Shown piece after piece: positions 62,621-64,000 of a stretch of 64,000 nucleotides of DNA. The position numbers and the translations under genes were made by a program. The notes beneath the pieces were generated by a model. It did no database searches, was not told the origin of the DNA, and saw only the letters and a program-made list of their open reading frames with translations. The number at the start of each line of letters is the position of its first letter. Within the stretch, counting starts at the first letter, position 1. The DNA lies in assembly GCF_954871325.1 (NCBI RefSeq), contig NC_088775.1:729473-793472 (forward strand), written 5' to 3'. Origin of the DNA: Gordionus sp. m RMFG-2023. Lineage: Eukaryota; Nematomorpha; Gordioida; Chordodea; Parachordodidae.

Positions 62621-64000
62621 TAAAGGTTTTCATCCAAATTAAATACTTATGCCAATTTAATGGATGGGCACTTTACAATAGTAGTTGAAGATGAATTTTA
62701 ATTATGACTCAAAATTTTGGTTAAGTATCAGTAAGTTGTTAAAATTATCAATAGTATAAATTATTCTAGTGTTTTGGAAGTATTTAAGTATAATACCCAT
62801 ATTATTATATATGATTTTAATAAAATTAACCATTTTACAAAGTATGGAAATTTAGATATCAATGTAAAATTCAGGAATATTCAAATACATGCCATTTCTT
62901 TTATTGATTGTTTATTACATTTGGCCAATTTGTTTTATTTAAATTAGAAAAGCTTATAAAAGGAATTTAAGAAATGACTGAAGAACGATTTCTGAAATAT
63001 AATATAAGAGTATATTATGGTAGGGAAGGAAAGAGATGATTGATTGTTTCTGGTTTTATAAAATTAATTTTCAAAATAAAAAAAATTAGATATACGCCTT
63101 GTCAAAAACCAGCTCCCGGTTAAATTAGCAACTTTTAAAAATTTATGGTCATAAAATTATTCAAAATAACTGGGGAGTAGCAAGTAATTTCTAAAAAATT
63201 CCAGGCTGGGTTTAAGTATTCAATGTTTCCAAGCTTAGTCTAACATAACTTTGTAGGACTGGTAAAAAAATAGAGAGAATATATATATATATAAATATCT
63301 TGCAATTTTGACACAAGAATATCGTAGGTATTATGTTTGAGGTTGATCTTTGAACTTATATCCAAACAAACAATTAATTTATATATAATGGCAAAATACC
63401 AAATATAAATAATATCTGAGAAATTAAAAGTAAAATTTTTTTCTTTATATTGTTTTTAAATAGACTATTTTCTTATACAAACAAAAATTTTAATTTCTTA
63501 TTTTAATAAATTTATTTGTACATTTTAACCTAATGAACTTTAAAGAAAAATACAATGTTGTGTTTGCAACTAGCCAAAAATTATTTAGAAATTAAAAGGA
63601 ATATAATTTATATTGTTAACTTGAATAATAAAATTGTTATAATATAGTTTATTACCTCTTTAATTTGAAAAAAAATTATTTTGATTATGGATTAGTTCCT
63701 TGATAAAATAAATTTTTATTTTATTTTAAATTCTGTATTATAACTATTCAATTTTTATAAATTTTTGTAAAATATAATCTGCGCTTTAACCCAAAATATA
63801 TGTGGGGAAAAGCTCAAAAAATTCATGGAGAATAAAAAGAGAATATTTCCTATGAAATCTCCTATATTAGTGTTAAAATTAATATCATCCATTTTAAAGT
63901 CTACTTTTATTTTTAAAATGAATATAATCTAAATCAAAATGAAAATATGAATCACAAATTTTAAGAAGATGACGAGGAAGATTTTGTTTATTGAAAAACA
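62621..64000 (+). promoter_or_regulatory. Upstream region of a further family locus cut by the window end
   Basis: 62621-63320 matches 27540-28380. 63300-63660 holds the promoter-region repeats seen before gene III (aacttatatccaaacaaaca, aaattttaatttcttatttt, tacattttaacctaatgaac). In gene III the signal exon starts about 390 bases after the same repeats end, so another signal exon may lie just beyond 64000. None was found inside the window. Confidence 0.45.

Noticed and set aside
1-64000. tRNA, rRNA, CRISPR array, bacterial operon, or organelle DNA
   Set aside because: No cloverleaf, rRNA core, regular spacer array or dense coding was seen. Introns, MITEs and LINEs indicate nuclear eukaryotic DNA.

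Overview
The window is very A+T-rich nuclear DNA from a eukaryote. GT...AG introns, a FLYWCH/MULE transposon, hAT-type MITEs, R2-like LINEs and a Ty3/gypsy element together suggest an invertebrate animal; I cannot name the species. No tRNA, rRNA, CRISPR array or bacterial operon is visible, and no ordinary housekeeping gene is recognisable.

The most interesting content is a dispersed family of small secreted-protein genes built from micro-exons. Four paralogous 64-nt first exons (60 nt in the damaged copy), each coding a hydrophobic signal peptide and ending one base into a codon at a GTGAG donor, lie at 5454-5517 (-), 6695-6754 (+), 29054-29117 (+) and 39978-40041 (-). Each is followed on its own strand by a tiny exon of about 12 nt bounded by a T-rich acceptor and a GTAAATG donor. 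Further exons of 21, 18/21, 27 and 54/57 nt follow in various copies. In three of the four loci the exons I could place are multiples of three in length, start and end in phase 1, and splice into an open reading frame. The peptides differ between copies while lengths and phases are kept. The design recalls schistosome micro-exon genes and aphid bicycle effector genes; this is a resemblance of architecture, not shown homology.

Layout. 1-13790: a large, imperfect head-to-head inverted duplication carrying gene I (-) and its damaged partner, gene II (+), around a shared promoter region. 14382-18450: an exon-like tandem array and a 3' tract belonging with gene II. 18780-27340: two R2-like LINE copies, one split by two MITEs, set in a block that recurs at 59830-63320. 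28380-32010: promoter repeats, gene III (+), its exon array and 3' tract. 32050-38100: mostly featureless A+T-rich DNA with one MITE and fossil gypsy-like scraps. 38232-40041: gene IV (-). 40680-44540: a decayed exon array and 3' tract. 44930-46450: a third sizeable LINE copy. 47225-51527: a nearly intact Mutator-like transposon. 52709-57966: a broken Ty3/gypsy element. These last two are both inserted in one copy of the 3' tract. 59830-64000: the upstream block and promoter repeats of what looks like a further family member lying just beyond the window.

The region therefore reads as a multi-copy, rapidly rearranging cluster of putative secreted-peptide genes, expanded by tandem and inverted duplication and heavily invaded by transposons. 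Coordinates of exons come from reading splice signals by eye and have no transcript support.
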